Positions 35,706 through 46,639 of a stretch of DNA of 64,000 nt are shown here, in pieces. Numbering within the stretch: the stretch's first letter is position 1; each line of letters begins with the position of its first letter. The position numbers and the translations under genes are program-made. Where the stretch lies: contig CM046297.1 in assembly GCA_025267735.1 (NCBI GenBank), positions 20,734,011-20,798,010 of the forward strand, given 5' to 3'. The notes beneath the pieces are model-generated. The model saw only the letters and a list, made by a program, of their open reading frames with translations. It made no database searches and had not been told where the DNA came from. The DNA is from Mactra quadrangularis (Eukaryota > Mollusca > Bivalvia > Venerida > Mactridae).

Positions 35706-36528
35706 CTGATGTCACATCGAATTAAAGAAATTACATTTTACCATATATCTATATCCTGTTTAACCTGTTAAATGTCTAGTATAAATATATTACCCAAAGT
35801 ATTCATTATTTTAATCAATGAAGTTAAACTAATAAATCAAAGTCCTAACAAGTCATATTCATAAACCTTATTAAATGCAACTATCTGTCTCTAAAAACTA
35901 TATTCAGAATTTAATAATAATGTACCATAGGCCTACTTTCATTATCATTGATCAACTTATGCATTTAATGTCTAATAATTTTAAATACTTAAAATATTCC
36001 TGACAACTATAAATGAACTACATGTATTATGGTTAAAGTCCAAGACATGAAAATTATTTAGAAACTTTGTTTAAGCCACATTTTAACCCTGGTGGTGTAA
36101 AGAGTAAAAAATTACATTCTCATACAAAATCAAATTTCAACTTTATGTAAATTAAAGCATGTATTCCATTGGTTTTATTTATATAATTATTCATTGAATG
36201 GTATATACAAGACAGTAATTCAACATTTAGCTAGATATTACAGTTATTTATCCTATGATTCTCTTAAACTATAGTATCATATCATAGAAGGTTTTATTAA
36301 AAAAGATGACTTATTTGATAATAAGGCTTAAGACAAGAAAAAACCTAAACCTGAGGAATAAAGGGCAGTAACTAAATATTACGCAATGATAAGGTTCAGT
36401 TGATACATAAACTTGTTATACATTATAATTATAATATACATAAAAATTCAGACATTATTTATAACATGCATTCTATTCCTGACTTAAAGCTGGTTAAAGC
36501 AGCTTTTTCATATATAAGCAACATGTAC

Positions 36529-36614
36529 CTAGAGGCAACTGTGGTAAAGGGCAGCCTCACGTTCCCACATCCATAAATGGGATGCCACAGCTGGAAGCAG
36601 TTTTCTGTCATACC
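36529..36614 (-). CDS. Beta cassette 3, candidate exon
   Basis: Same frame, open; Asn replaces Lys (GCGNVRLPF). The acceptor-side sequence has TGTGTCCAG in place of TGGGTCCAG. Confidence 0.4.
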
Positions 36615-37272
36615 CTGGACACAAAGATTTTCATAATCTATTCACGGAATCTTTTATCTTTTTACATCTTACAACTTGGTATTTTCCTGATACTTGCATA
36701 CCCTTACCGCCTTAACACTAAGAACTATAAATTATGCTTCCTTAAGATAAAGTAAAAAACAAACTAAAGAATTGTTAGTAAGTATGGCTTCCAGAACAGC
36801 CATACCCAAAACAACCATATATCAAACACCAAGTACTATAAATTTGCAGCTTGAAGATAAGTTTAATATAAGAAACACTTAAATCTTTACAAAACATGAT
36901 GTTGAAGTAAGAAACACAAACTTAAGATAAAAAACTAAGTGCTTGTGAATGTATTCTTCATAGCTTTAATTATTCATCTGTTGATAGAGTTTAATCAGCT
37001 TAACAAGAAGAAATGAAAGTAAATTAACTTATAATCTCTTTACTGATGAGAATCTAAATGACTGTGTTCATTAATCCTAAACAATAATAAAGAAAAATTA
37101 AACCAACTATAAATAAATTTCCTAGTTCTGAACAAAGACAGAATGATGATATAATTTTAACAACCACTATGTTCACAAATCCCACACACTGTACTATGAG
37201 TCATAGAGCTCACAATCTGAGTTTAGTTGACATGCTATTGAACCCATTTTTGTAATACCAGGCAACTCTTAC

Positions 37273-37419
37273 AACCCCCTCAGCTCGGCGTTCATCCAGC
37301 TCTGAGGCCCGCGGACTGTTCCACTTAGAAGGAGAGGCCATTTGTAGCTATCTTCCAAACTATGTTCAATGTATACAATCTGTTAATCAAAATGGTAGTA
37401 TTTAATTATTTTCTTCCAT
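37273..37419 (-). pseudogene. Alpha-A cassette 4, in-frame stop
   Basis: Splice-bounded 147-bp copy with the shared TAA, plus substitutions near the acceptor end that change IIENY to IIKYY. Confidence 0.45.
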
Positions 37420-38234
37420 CTGCAGTTAATTCAAAATAAAGAAATTACATTTAAGAGATCATCTTTTTCCTGCTTAATCTGTAAAATTTCATGTATTGTT
37501 ATATAGCCAAAATAGATCTATTTACTTTAATCAATTCAATCTATAAACTCTTACTAATATTAATCAAAGTCCTGAAAGTCCATTTTTATCAATTCAAATT
37601 AAAGCTACTTATTATTATAGTACACTTAAATTCATAGACAAATGCTCAAGCTGTAGATATTTATAACCTTAACATTATAATTACATATCAATGTTGATTA
37701 GAAATAAATGCTTAAATCCTTAATAATATGAAACCCTAAAAACATAGAGAAATACTTTTCAAGTAGTTAAAATTTAAACTTAAATCATTAATTGATATCA
37801 AAGATTTTACATACAAAGTCTTAATACATAAAAATGTTAAAATTTGAATATACATGTAGCTTCAAGAATGAGGTACAAAAATGTAGTTCAACTATGCAGT
37901 TCAAAAATGTAGTTCAAAATATTCCATCAAGTATTTATCTTCTAATAGTTTTATCATAAGAATTCAAAACATTTATCATTCACCATAGGAGGAAAGTGTT
38001 CCTAAATCCATCTCACATTTTTATTAACCTATATAGCAAGAAGAAAGGTTAAACATTGTTCAGTTACAGTAAAACTATGTTTTCTAAATGCTTGTAACAA
38101 CAAAATGATGATATAATTTTAACAACCACTATGTTCACAAATCCCACACACTGTACTATGAGTCATAGAGCTCACAATCTGAGTTTAGTTGACATGCTAT
38201 TGAACCCATTTTTGTAATACCAGGCAACTCTTAC

Positions 38235-38381
38235 AACCCCCTCAGCTCGGCGTTCATCCAGCTCTGAGGCCCGCGGACTGTTCCACTTAGAAGGAGAGGC
38301 CATTTGTAGCTATCTTCCAAACTATGTTCAATGTATAAAATCTGTTAATCAAAATGGTAGTTTTTAATTATTTTCTTCTAT
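38235..38381 (-). pseudogene. Alpha-B cassette 4, two in-frame stops
   Basis: Splice-bounded 147-bp copy. Besides the shared TAA it has TAG as its first complete phase-2 codon (ATAGAAG at the exon start), so it is the most broken cassette. Confidence 0.45.
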
Positions 38382-39217
38382 CTGATGTCACATCGAATTA
38401 AAGAAATTACATTTTACCATACATCTGTATCCTGTTTAACCTGTTAAATGTCTAGTATAAATATATTACCCAAAGTATTCATTATTTTAATCAATGAAGT
38501 TAAACTAATTAATCAAAGTCCTAACAAGTCATATTCATAAACCTTATTAAATGCAACTATCTGTCTCTAAAAACTATGTTCAGAATTTAATAATAATGTA
38601 CCATAGGCCTACTTTCATTATCATTGATCAACTTATGCATTTAATGTCTAATAATTTTAAATACTTAAAATATTCCTGACAACTATAAATGAACTACATG
38701 TATTATGGTTAAAGTCCAAGACATGAAAATTATTTAGAAACTTTGTTTAAGCCACATTTTTAACCCTGGTGGTGTAAAGAGTAAAAAATTACATTCTCAT
38801 ACAAAATCAAATTTCAACTTTATGTAAATTAAAGCATGTATTCTATTGGTTTTATTTATATAATTATTCATTGAATGGTATATACAAGACAGTAATTCAA
38901 CATTTAGCTAGATATTACAGTTATTTATCCTATGATTCTCTTAAACTATAGTATCATATCATAGAAGGTTTTATTAAAAAAGATGACTTATTTGATAATA
39001 AGGCTTAAGACAAGAAAAAACCTAAACCTGAGGTATAAAGGGCAGTACCTTAATATTACGCAAGGATAAGGTTCAGTTGATACATAAACTTGTTATACAT
39101 TATAATTATAATATACATAAAAAACAATAAAAATTCAGACATTATTTATAACATGCATTCTTAATTCCTGACTTAAAGCTGGTTAAAGCAGCTTTTTCAT
39201 ATATAAACAACATGTAC

Positions 39218-39303
39218 CTAGAGGCAACTGTGGTAAAGGGCAGCCTCACGTTCCCACATCCATAACTGGGATGCCACAGCTGGAAGCAGTTTTCTGTCAT
39301 ACC
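39218..39303 (-). CDS. Beta cassette 4, candidate exon
   Basis: Same frame, open; reads GMTENCFQLWHP then SYGCGNVRLPF. First beta met by a transcript coming from the exons at 46.4 and 44.1 kb. Here the frame continues open past the donor into KAALTSFKSG, so it may also end as a read-through. Confidence 0.4.
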
Positions 39304-39385
39304 CTGGACCCAAAGATCTTCATAATCTATTCACGGAATCTTTTATCTTTTTACATCTTACAACTTGGTATTTTCCTGATACTTG

Positions 39386-39495
39386 ATATCTCCTCCAATG
39401 TAGTAAGTTCATAAATAACCGATATAGAACAGGTTGGTCAGTGGTTCCAAATAAGTTAAACAATAAAGCAATTCAGTGACCAAGTGTTTATTTAA
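39386..39495. other. Short unique junction
   Basis: Unique sequence between the cassette array and the 46-bp satellite; nothing recognised. Confidence 0.4.
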
Positions 39496-42345
39496 ATTGT
39501 AAAATATAAAGTATGTGTTACTAATATAAAAAAACTAAAACCTTATATAAAAGTACACATTGCTAATATAAGAAATTACCCTAAAACCTGGAATAGAAGT
39601 ACATGTTGCTAAAATAAGAAAATGCCTTAAATAGAAGTACATTTTGCTAATATAAGAAAATACCCTAAAACCTTACATCAAAGTACATGTTGCTAATATA
39701 AGAAAATTACCTAAAACCTTTGATTAAAGTACATGTTGCTAATATAAGAAAATACCCTAAAACCTTAAATAGAAGTACATGTTGCTAATATAAGAAAATA
39801 CCCTAAAACCTTAGATAGAAGTACATGTTGCTAATATAAGAAAATACCCTAAAACCTGGAATAGAAGTGCATGTTGCTAATATAAGAAAATACCCTAAAA
39901 CCTTGGATAGAAGTACATGTTGCTAATATAAGAAAATACCCTAAAACCTGGAATAGAAGTACATGTTGCTAATATAAGAAAATACCCTAGAACCTTAAAT
40001 AGAAGTACATGTTGCTAATATAAGAAAATACCCTAAAACCTTGGATAGAAGTACATGTTGCTAACATAAGAAAATACCCTAAAACCTTAGATAGAAGTAC
40101 ATGTTGCTAATATAAGAAAATACCCTAAAACCTTACATAAAAGTACATGTTGCTAACATAAGAAAATATCCTAAAACATTAAATAGAAGTTCATGTTGCT
40201 AATATAAGAATATACCCTAGAACCTTATATAGAAGTACATGTTGCTTAAATAAGAAAATACCCTAAAACCTTGAATATAAGTACATGATGCTAATATAAG
40301 AAAATACCCTAAAACCTTACATAAAAGTACATGTTGCTTACATAAGAAAATATCCTAAACCTTTGATTTAAGTACATGTTGCTAATATAAGAAAATACCC
40401 TAAAACCTTACATAAAAGTACATGTTGCTTATATAAGAAAATATCCTAAACCTTTGATTTAAGTACATGTTGCTAATATAAGAATATACCCTAAAACCTT
40501 GAATATAAGTACATGATGCTAATATAAGAAAATACCCTAAAACCTTGGATAGAAGTACATGTTGCTAATATAAGAAAATACCCTTAAACCTGGAATAGAA
40601 GTACATGTTGCTAATATAAGAAAATACCCTAGAACCTTAAATAGAAGTACATGTTGCTAACATAAGAAAATACCCTAAAACCTTAAATAGAAGTACATGT
40701 TGCTAGCATAAGAAAATAACCTAAAACCTTACATAAAAGTACATGTTGCTTATATAAGAAAATATCCTAAACCTTTGATTTAAGTACATGTTGCTAATAT
40801 AAGGATATACCCTAAAACCTTATATAGAAGTACATGTTGCTTATATAAGAAAATACCCTAAAATCTTAAATAGCAGTACATGTTGCTAATCTAAGAAAAT
40901 ACCTAAAAACCTTGAATATAAGTACATGATGCTAATATAAGAAAATACCCTAAAACCTTAAATAGAAGTACATGTTGCTAATATAAGAAAATACCTTAAA
41001 TAGAAGTACATGTTGCTAATATAATAAAATACCGTAAAACCTTGAATAGAAGTACATGCTGCTAATATAAGAAAATACCCTAAAACCTGGAATAGAAGTA
41101 CATGTTGCTAATATAAGAAAATACCCTAAAACCTTAAATAGAAGTACATGTTGCTAACATAAGAAAATACCCTAAAACCTTAAATAGAAGTACATGTTGC
41201 TAACATAAGAAAATACCCTAAAACCTTACATAAAAGTACATGTTGCTTATATAAGAAAATATCCTAAACCTTTGATTTAAGTACATGTTGCTAATATAAG
41301 AATATACCCTAAAACCTTGAATATAAGTACATGATGCTAATATAAGAAAATACCCTAAAACCTTAAATAGAAGTACATGTTGCTAATATAAGAAAATACC
41401 CTAAAATCTTAAATAGCAGTACATGTTGCTAATCTAAGAAAATACCTTAAAACCTTGAATATAAGTACATGATGCTAATATAAGAAAATACCCTAAAACC
41501 TTAAATAGAAGTACATGTTGCTAATATAAGAAAATACCCTTAAACCTCGAATAGAAGTACATGCTGCTAATATAAGAAAATACCCTAAAACCTGGAATAG
41601 AAGTACATGTTGCTAATATAAGAAAATACCCTTAAACCTCGAATAGAAGTACATGTTGCTAACATAAGAAAATACCCTAAAACCTTAAATAGAAGTACAT
41701 GTTGCTAATATAAGAAAATACCCTTAAACCTCGAATAGAAGTGCATGCTGCTAATATAAGAAAATACCTTAAAACCTTGAATATAAGTACATGCTGCTAA
41801 TATAAGAAAATACCCTAAAACCTTAAATAGAAGTACATGTTGCTTATATAAGAAAATACCCTAACACCAGGAACAGAAGTACATGTTGCTAATATAAGAA
41901 AATACACTAAAACCTTAAATAGAAGTATATGTTACTAATATAAGAAAATACCCTAAAACCTTAAATAGAAGTATATGTTGCTAATATAAGAAAATACCCT
42001 AAAACCTTAAATAGAAGTACATGTTGCTAATATAAGAAAATACCCTAAAACCTTAAATAGAAGTACATGTTGCTGATATAAGAAAATACCCTAAAACCTT
42101 AAATAGAAGTACATGTTGCTAATAAAAGAAAATACCTTAAATAGAAGTACATGTTGCTAATATAATAAAATACCGTAAAACCTTGAATAGAAGTACATGC
42201 TGCTAATATAAGAAAATAACCTAAAACCTTGGATAGAAGTACATGTTGCTTATATAAGAAAATACCATAAAACCTTAGATAGAAGTACATGTTGCTAATA
42301 TAAGAAAATACCCTAAAACCTTAGATAGAAGTACATGTTGCTAAT
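39496..42345. repeat. 46-bp satellite, ~60 copies
   Basis: The monomer ATAGAAGTACATGTTGCTAA plus TATAAGAAAATACCCTAAAA plus CCTTAA (46 bp) runs through this interval with scattered substitutions and a few shortened units that lack CCTAAAACC. Variants (TTTGATTTAAG, CTGGAATAG, TTGAATATAAG) recur in blocks, indicating higher-order structure. The frame at 42099-42290 is a shadow. Confidence 0.95.
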
Positions 42346-42660
42346 ATTAGAAAACCCCTCAAACATTAAAAAGAAGTACACATCACTAAAATTCGAAAAA
42401 CCCTTAAACCTTAAATAAAAGCACTCATTGCATATATAAGAAAACACAAAACACATAACAAAGGCATATTAAGTTGTTAATAAAAAAAACTTGAAATCAT
42501 AACAAAAGTGCATGTTGTTAATAAATGACAAAAAAAAACAATAAAATTGTGAAGTGTATTTTGTTTACATTACAATTAGAATACATAAGAATAAATAAAT
42601 GTAAAAGTCGAAAATAGAAAAAAACATCTAACGCTTAAATAACAAATAAAAAAACATGTT
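42346..42660. repeat. Degenerate satellite edge and AT-rich spacer
   Basis: About two decayed 46-bp units (to ~42445), then A-rich unique sequence. Nothing else seen. Confidence 0.5.
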
Positions 42661-43410
42661 ATTTACAGAAAAGAAAAACATAAAATAAAAAATAAATAAA
42701 TAAATGAATGAATGAATGAATGAATGAATGAATGAACGAATGAACGAATGGACGAAAGAACGCATGAACGCTGAACGCATGAACGCATGAACTCTGAACG
42801 CATGAACGCAAAAACACATGAACGCATTAACGCATGAACGCATGAACGAACAAACGAACGAACGAACAAATAAATGAAATAAATAGTCATAAATAATGTC
42901 AAAGTTAAATAAGAAGCACAATATAAAACACAGTATGAAAATATAAATAAAAATAAATAAATAAATAAATAAATGAATGAATGAATGAACGAATGAACGC
43001 ATGAACTATGAACCCATGAACGCATGAACGCAAAAACACATGAACGCATGAACGCATAAACGCATGAACGCATGAACACAAAAACGCATGATCGAAAGAA
43101 CGAAGGAACAAATAAATGAAATAAATAGTCATAAATAATGTCAAAGTTAAATAAGAAGCACAATATAAAACACAGTATGAAAATATAAATAAAAATAAAT
43201 AAATAAATAAATGAATAAATGAATGAACGAATGAACAAATGAACGAATGAATGCATGAACGCATAAACGCATGAACGAATGAACGCATGAACCAACGAAT
43301 GAACAAATTAATGAAATAAATAAAGAGTCATAAATAATGTCAAAGTTAAATAAGAAGCACAGTATAAAACACAGTATGAAAATATAAATAAAAATAAATA
43401 AATAAATAAA

Positions 43411-43503
43411 TGAATGAATGAATGAATGAATGAATGAATGAATGAATGAATGAATGAATGAATGAATGAATGAATGAATGAATGAATGAATGAATGAATG
43501 AAT
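43411..43503. repeat. Pure (AATG)n tract, ~23 copies
   Basis: Uninterrupted AATG repeats directly abutting the AACG tract; they differ by a single T/C position. Confidence 0.95.
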
Positions 43504-43892
43504 GAACGAACGAACGAACGAACGAACGAACGAACGAACGAACGAACGAACGAACGAACGAACGAACGAACGAACGAACGAACGAACGAACGAACGAACG
43601 AACGAACGAACGAACGAACGAACGAACGAACGAACGAACGAACGAACGAACGAACGAACGAACGAACGAACGAACGAACGAACGAACGAACGAACGAACG
43701 AACGAACGAACGAACGAACGAACGAACGAACGAACGAACGAACGAACGAACGAACGAACGAACGAACGAACGAACGAACGAACGAACGAACGAACGAACG
43801 AACGAACGAACGAACGAACGAACGAACGAACGAACGAACGAACGAACGAACGAACGAACGAACGAACGAACGAACGAACGAACGAACGAACG
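43504..43892. repeat. Pure (AACG)n tract, ~97 copies
   Basis: About 389 bases of uninterrupted AACG with one CpG per unit; I find no interruption. It reverts to AATG at 43893-43920. Confidence 0.97.
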
Positions 43893-44083
43893 AATGAATG
43901 AATGAATGAATGAATGAATGAACGAATGAACGAATGAACGAATGAACACATGAACGAACAAAGGAATGAACGAACGAATGAACGAATAAATGAAATAAAT
44001 AAAGAGTCATAAATAATGTCAAAGTTATAAGAAGCATAATAAAACTCAATATGAAAACATAAACAAAATAAAAAAAAACTCAC

Positions 44084-44173
44084 ATCAATATAGAGTCCAT
44101 GTCTTCTTTCTTCAAACCATACTCTGCCATCATTCCATGTGCTGTTCTTGTGTTGATACCAAATGATGCTTTC
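44084..44173 (-). CDS. Candidate internal exon (exon 2 of minus-strand gene)
   Basis: A strong acceptor (TTCTTTTTACAG, ending above 44173) and a strong donor (GTGAGTTT from 44083 down) bound 90 bp. Two frames are open. In phase 0 it reads ESIIWYQHKNSTWNDGRVWF then EERRHGLYID, which joins in phase with exon 46425-46568 and with beta. In phase 2 it reads KASFGINTRTAHGM then MAEYGLKKEDMDSIL, which would join directly to alpha (also phase 2) and offers a start MMAEYGLKKE with A at -3 and G at +4. I favour phase 0 because the upstream exon ends in phase 0, but cannot settle it. Both splice sites are among the best in the window. Family not recognised. Confidence 0.5.
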
Positions 44174-44292
44174 CTGTAAAAAGAAAAAAGAACAAAAAAA
44201 GAGTACTTGGTAATGATTACATGTAAAATAATTAAATACAAAACATTTGAATACAATATATCACACAACTCATACACAAAAATAATAAAAAA

Positions 44293-44390
44293 AGGAAAAA
44301 ATGATAAAAGAAAACCCTTAACCCCTTAGCCATGTACCCTGAGAGAAAACCCTTAACTCCTTAGCCATGGACCTTGAGAGAGACCATGAT
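44293..44390. repeat. ~50-bp tandem duplication
   Basis: AACCCTTAACYCCTTAGCCATG followed by GACCTTGAGAGA-like sequence occurs twice in a row. Intronic if the minus-strand gene is real. Confidence 0.6.
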
Positions 44391-44660
44391 ACCAACAAAG
44401 TTTGCTTCCCCCTTCAATACCTTAGGTTGAGATACATGAACCCGCGTGCTAGGCCCTTCCAGTGGTGCTGATATCACATGGGCTGAGAACGTGCCAAAGC
44501 CTGACCGGAAATATCCTGGAGGGGTTTTGGCATACATAATGTTCAAGTACCTTGCAGACTGGGTGACCCAAACAGTGCCAGCGAAATTCATAGGGGGTTG
44601 ATAAGGAGAGGGTGGTCCGAGAGGCGAAAGGGAGCATGCATGAGAGGTGGGTGTTCATGT
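44361..44660 (-). other. GC-richer block with two overlapping frames, unassigned
   Basis: This ~300-bp block has near-balanced base composition and two long overlapping minus frames: 44361-44591 (starts MNFAGTVWVTQSARYLNIMY) and 44449-44658 (starts MNTHLSCMLPFASRTTLSLS). Neither has both good splice sites; a possible donor CTGCAAG|GTACTT lies inside. It could be an exon, an older transposon ORF or a retrocopy. I recognise neither peptide. Confidence 0.25.
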
Positions 44661-44801
44661 GGGGAAGGGTTTAAAATGATGCTTCTCTGAGTTCTCTGAG
44701 AAAGGTGGTGGCATTTCCATGATTTTATACTACCAGAAGTTTATAATGTTGTACATTGTGTTGTAACAAAGAGTTAAATCCAAACCAACCATCAATAGAC
44801 A

Positions 44802-44814
44802 GGGGGGGGGGGGG
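44802..44814. repeat. G13 homopolymer
   Basis: Thirteen consecutive G on the plus strand in AT-rich surroundings; prone to length errors in sequencing. Confidence 0.9.
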
Positions 44815-45021
44815 TAGCCAATGGTTTCAGTCCCTGAATCTCAGTACATTAAAGAACAGAATTTGTTGTTTAATGCACTAGGCCCATGAACTGAGACCAT
44901 TGTCTAGATACAACGTACCTACTCAGTGTTGAAACACAGAGTTAAATCAGAATATATTGATGTGAAATGTAGATTATACACTAATATCATGCTCTATAAG
45001 AGCATTCCTCAAACCAAGCAC

Positions 45022-45051
45022 TTTTGTGACATAATTCCAAGTGTCACAAAA
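45022..45051. repeat. Perfect 10-bp hairpin
   Basis: TTTTGTGACA and its exact inverse separated by a 10-base loop. No T-tract or promoter context explains it. Confidence 0.6.
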
Positions 45052-46424
45052 TGAGACCAATTACATTAGTCAAATGTTGAAAAAATCTACCAGATCAAAA
45101 ATGACATCATCAATTTTGATTCCCATGCTGTTGTTTCTAAAAAAAAAAACACCCAGAAAAAATTAAGTTAGATTTTAAAGTAAAATATGGGAAAATATAC
45201 CCTATTAAATATTTAAGTACGTAATTAAGTTTAGCTAATTTTCCTTGATAAGTAAAGATCATATCTATTTTGTATACTGTACTGAATAAGATTATTTCAA
45301 CATCACATTTCACCATTTTATTGTGTTAATTACATCTGCCTAAAGTTTTATGGAAACCAGGTGATTCTACATTTTTCTATAAATATTTAGCTTTTTCTAA
45401 CTGTTCATCGCAATCTTACTCTCATTTTTTTATATGAAAAAAGCCATAAAATGCATAAAAAACTTATTTAAAACATTTTTATATTTTTAGTACATCTTGA
45501 AACCTACTAGTCAATTAGTTTTCTAAGGTATATAAACTACATGTATAGTCCAAAAGTTCACCTTGACAAACTTTTCAAGGTCATAATTATTATTATCAAA
45601 TGTTCCCCAGATTTATCTCATTAAACTTGTTTTTTTTTTACTCTAAATCCCTAAAAGAAACACTTACAGAACAAAGATTATATTTTAAGACCTAGTATAC
45701 AATTTTATAACTTTAATCGTTAAATTTGCATGTTAAAGCCGTCTAAACCTCTTTAATGTAATTTTATCAACACTCAAAGTTTAAAGTTTTAATGCGAGAA
45801 CTATGAATATATCAATATTATGAAATATTAACCTATTAAATAAAAATCATGCAAGCGTACATGTATTAACTTAGCCGAAGTCATCCAAACTATCAATTAA
45901 ATTTCTATGATAGACAGAAAGCAAATTTTAAGTTTCAATTATTTTACTGCTGAATAAACATACGAGCTAATAAACCCCATTGCTCATGAAACAATCATGG
46001 AAGTTGTGTTGAACTAATATAGAAATTTAAACTCTAGGCAGTCAGACATAGCATTCATTTGAAACCCTTTTCAAACCCATATCTTGATAAAATAGGCTGC
46101 TTACTTATATAGAAATGTAAAAATCTAGCGATCAAATTATTCTATATACCGAAGTCTCAAGAAATGATCCTGACAAATTCCAAATGTAAGTATGAAACCA
46201 AAGAATACTGATTTAAAGCACTTGTTTGAATATAATTTCTAGCTGTAAAATTATAATATATATACATAATGAACTCTATAAGTTTCAGCAAAATAATCAG
46301 GCTAAATATTACATTAAATATACTCGCTTCTTAGGTTATTTATAGAAAATAGTTAATTTGTTATCGTAAACAATCGTTCAAAAGTATAATTTTAACTACA
46401 TTCGCTTTCAAACACCAAACTCAC

Positions 46425-46568
46425 ATGTTTGCAGTGATGCCGCCGCATCTTGGGTATGAATAAACCGCAACCGATTCCGTTCACACCACCTATTTCGATG
46501 GAATGGGTAGAACGCTGCCAGAACACAGTTCCGACGCACTGGATTGGAGTTCTCCCAGTTCTAACAGT
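46425..46568 (-). CDS. Candidate 5' exon in CpG-containing block
   Basis: A donor CAAACAT|GTGAGTTTGG sits at 46425/46424. The only open frame reads TVRTGRTPIQCVGTVFWQRS, then THSIEIGGVNGIGCGLFIPK and MRRHHCKH, ending in phase 0. The 5' limit is uncertain: the nearest AG (ATTCAG, above 46568) is a weak acceptor; a better one (TATAAATCACAG) would extend the exon to about 46604 with HNYNGHARLKIQ in the same frame. The block is rich in CpG for this window, so it could instead be a first exon with start codon at MRRHHCKH (A at -3) and the rest 5' UTR. Family not recognised. Splice donor and single open frame are seen; gene membership is inferred. Confidence 0.45.
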
Positions 46569-46639
46569 CTGAATTTTCAATCGAGCATGCCCATTATAAT
46601 TATGCTGTGATTTATAGACCAACAAAGATCAGCTGAGAG

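Larger units (their letters stand above)
34028..36696. repeat. 2.67-kb higher-order unit 3
   Basis: 2669 bp. Contains beta 36529-36614, alpha-B 35559-35705 and alpha-A 34597-34743. The left part is nearly identical to unit 2; the part near its beta cassette shows unit-4-like variants, hinting at gene conversion. Confidence 0.95.
36697..39385. repeat. 2.67-kb higher-order unit 4
   Basis: Last unit. It departs from the others at about 39386 (CTTG then ATATC instead of CTGCATACCC), marking the right edge of the array. Contains beta 39218-39303, alpha-B 38235-38381 and alpha-A 37273-37419. Confidence 0.9.
42661..44010. repeat. AAATG/AACG tetranucleotide arrays with a repeated ~100-bp spacer
   Basis: AATG, AACG and GCATGAAC-type tetranucleotide tracts alternate with four copies of a ~100-bp unique segment (AATAGTCATAAATAATGTCA, then AAGTTAAATAAGAAGCA and CAGTATGAAAATATAAAT) near 42885, 43125, 43315 and 44000. 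The organisation is a 240-bp composite tandem repeat, one spacing of which has expanded to ~680 bp by growth of the tetranucleotide tract. All Arg-Ser-Phe-Val, Asn-Glu-Arg-Thr and similar ORFs are shadows. Confidence 0.95.
44661..46424. other. AT-rich intron-like sequence
   Basis: No exon supported. Contains a G13 homopolymer (44802-44814) and a perfect 10-bp hairpin (45022-45051). It would be intron 1 of the minus-strand gene model. Confidence 0.4.

Noticed and set aside
39496..42345. Telomere-like repeat (CCCTAA-containing units)
   Set aside because: CCCTAA occurs once per 46-bp monomer, not in tandem, so it is not telomeric.
43147..44083. 300-codon Arg-Ser-Phe-Val ORFs and plus-strand Asn-Glu-Arg-Thr ORFs
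   Set aside because: They are read-throughs of pure AACG/AATG tetranucleotide repeats.
44802..44814. G-quadruplex
   Set aside because: A single G13 run lacks the separated G-tracts expected for a regular quadruplex; reported only as a homopolymer.
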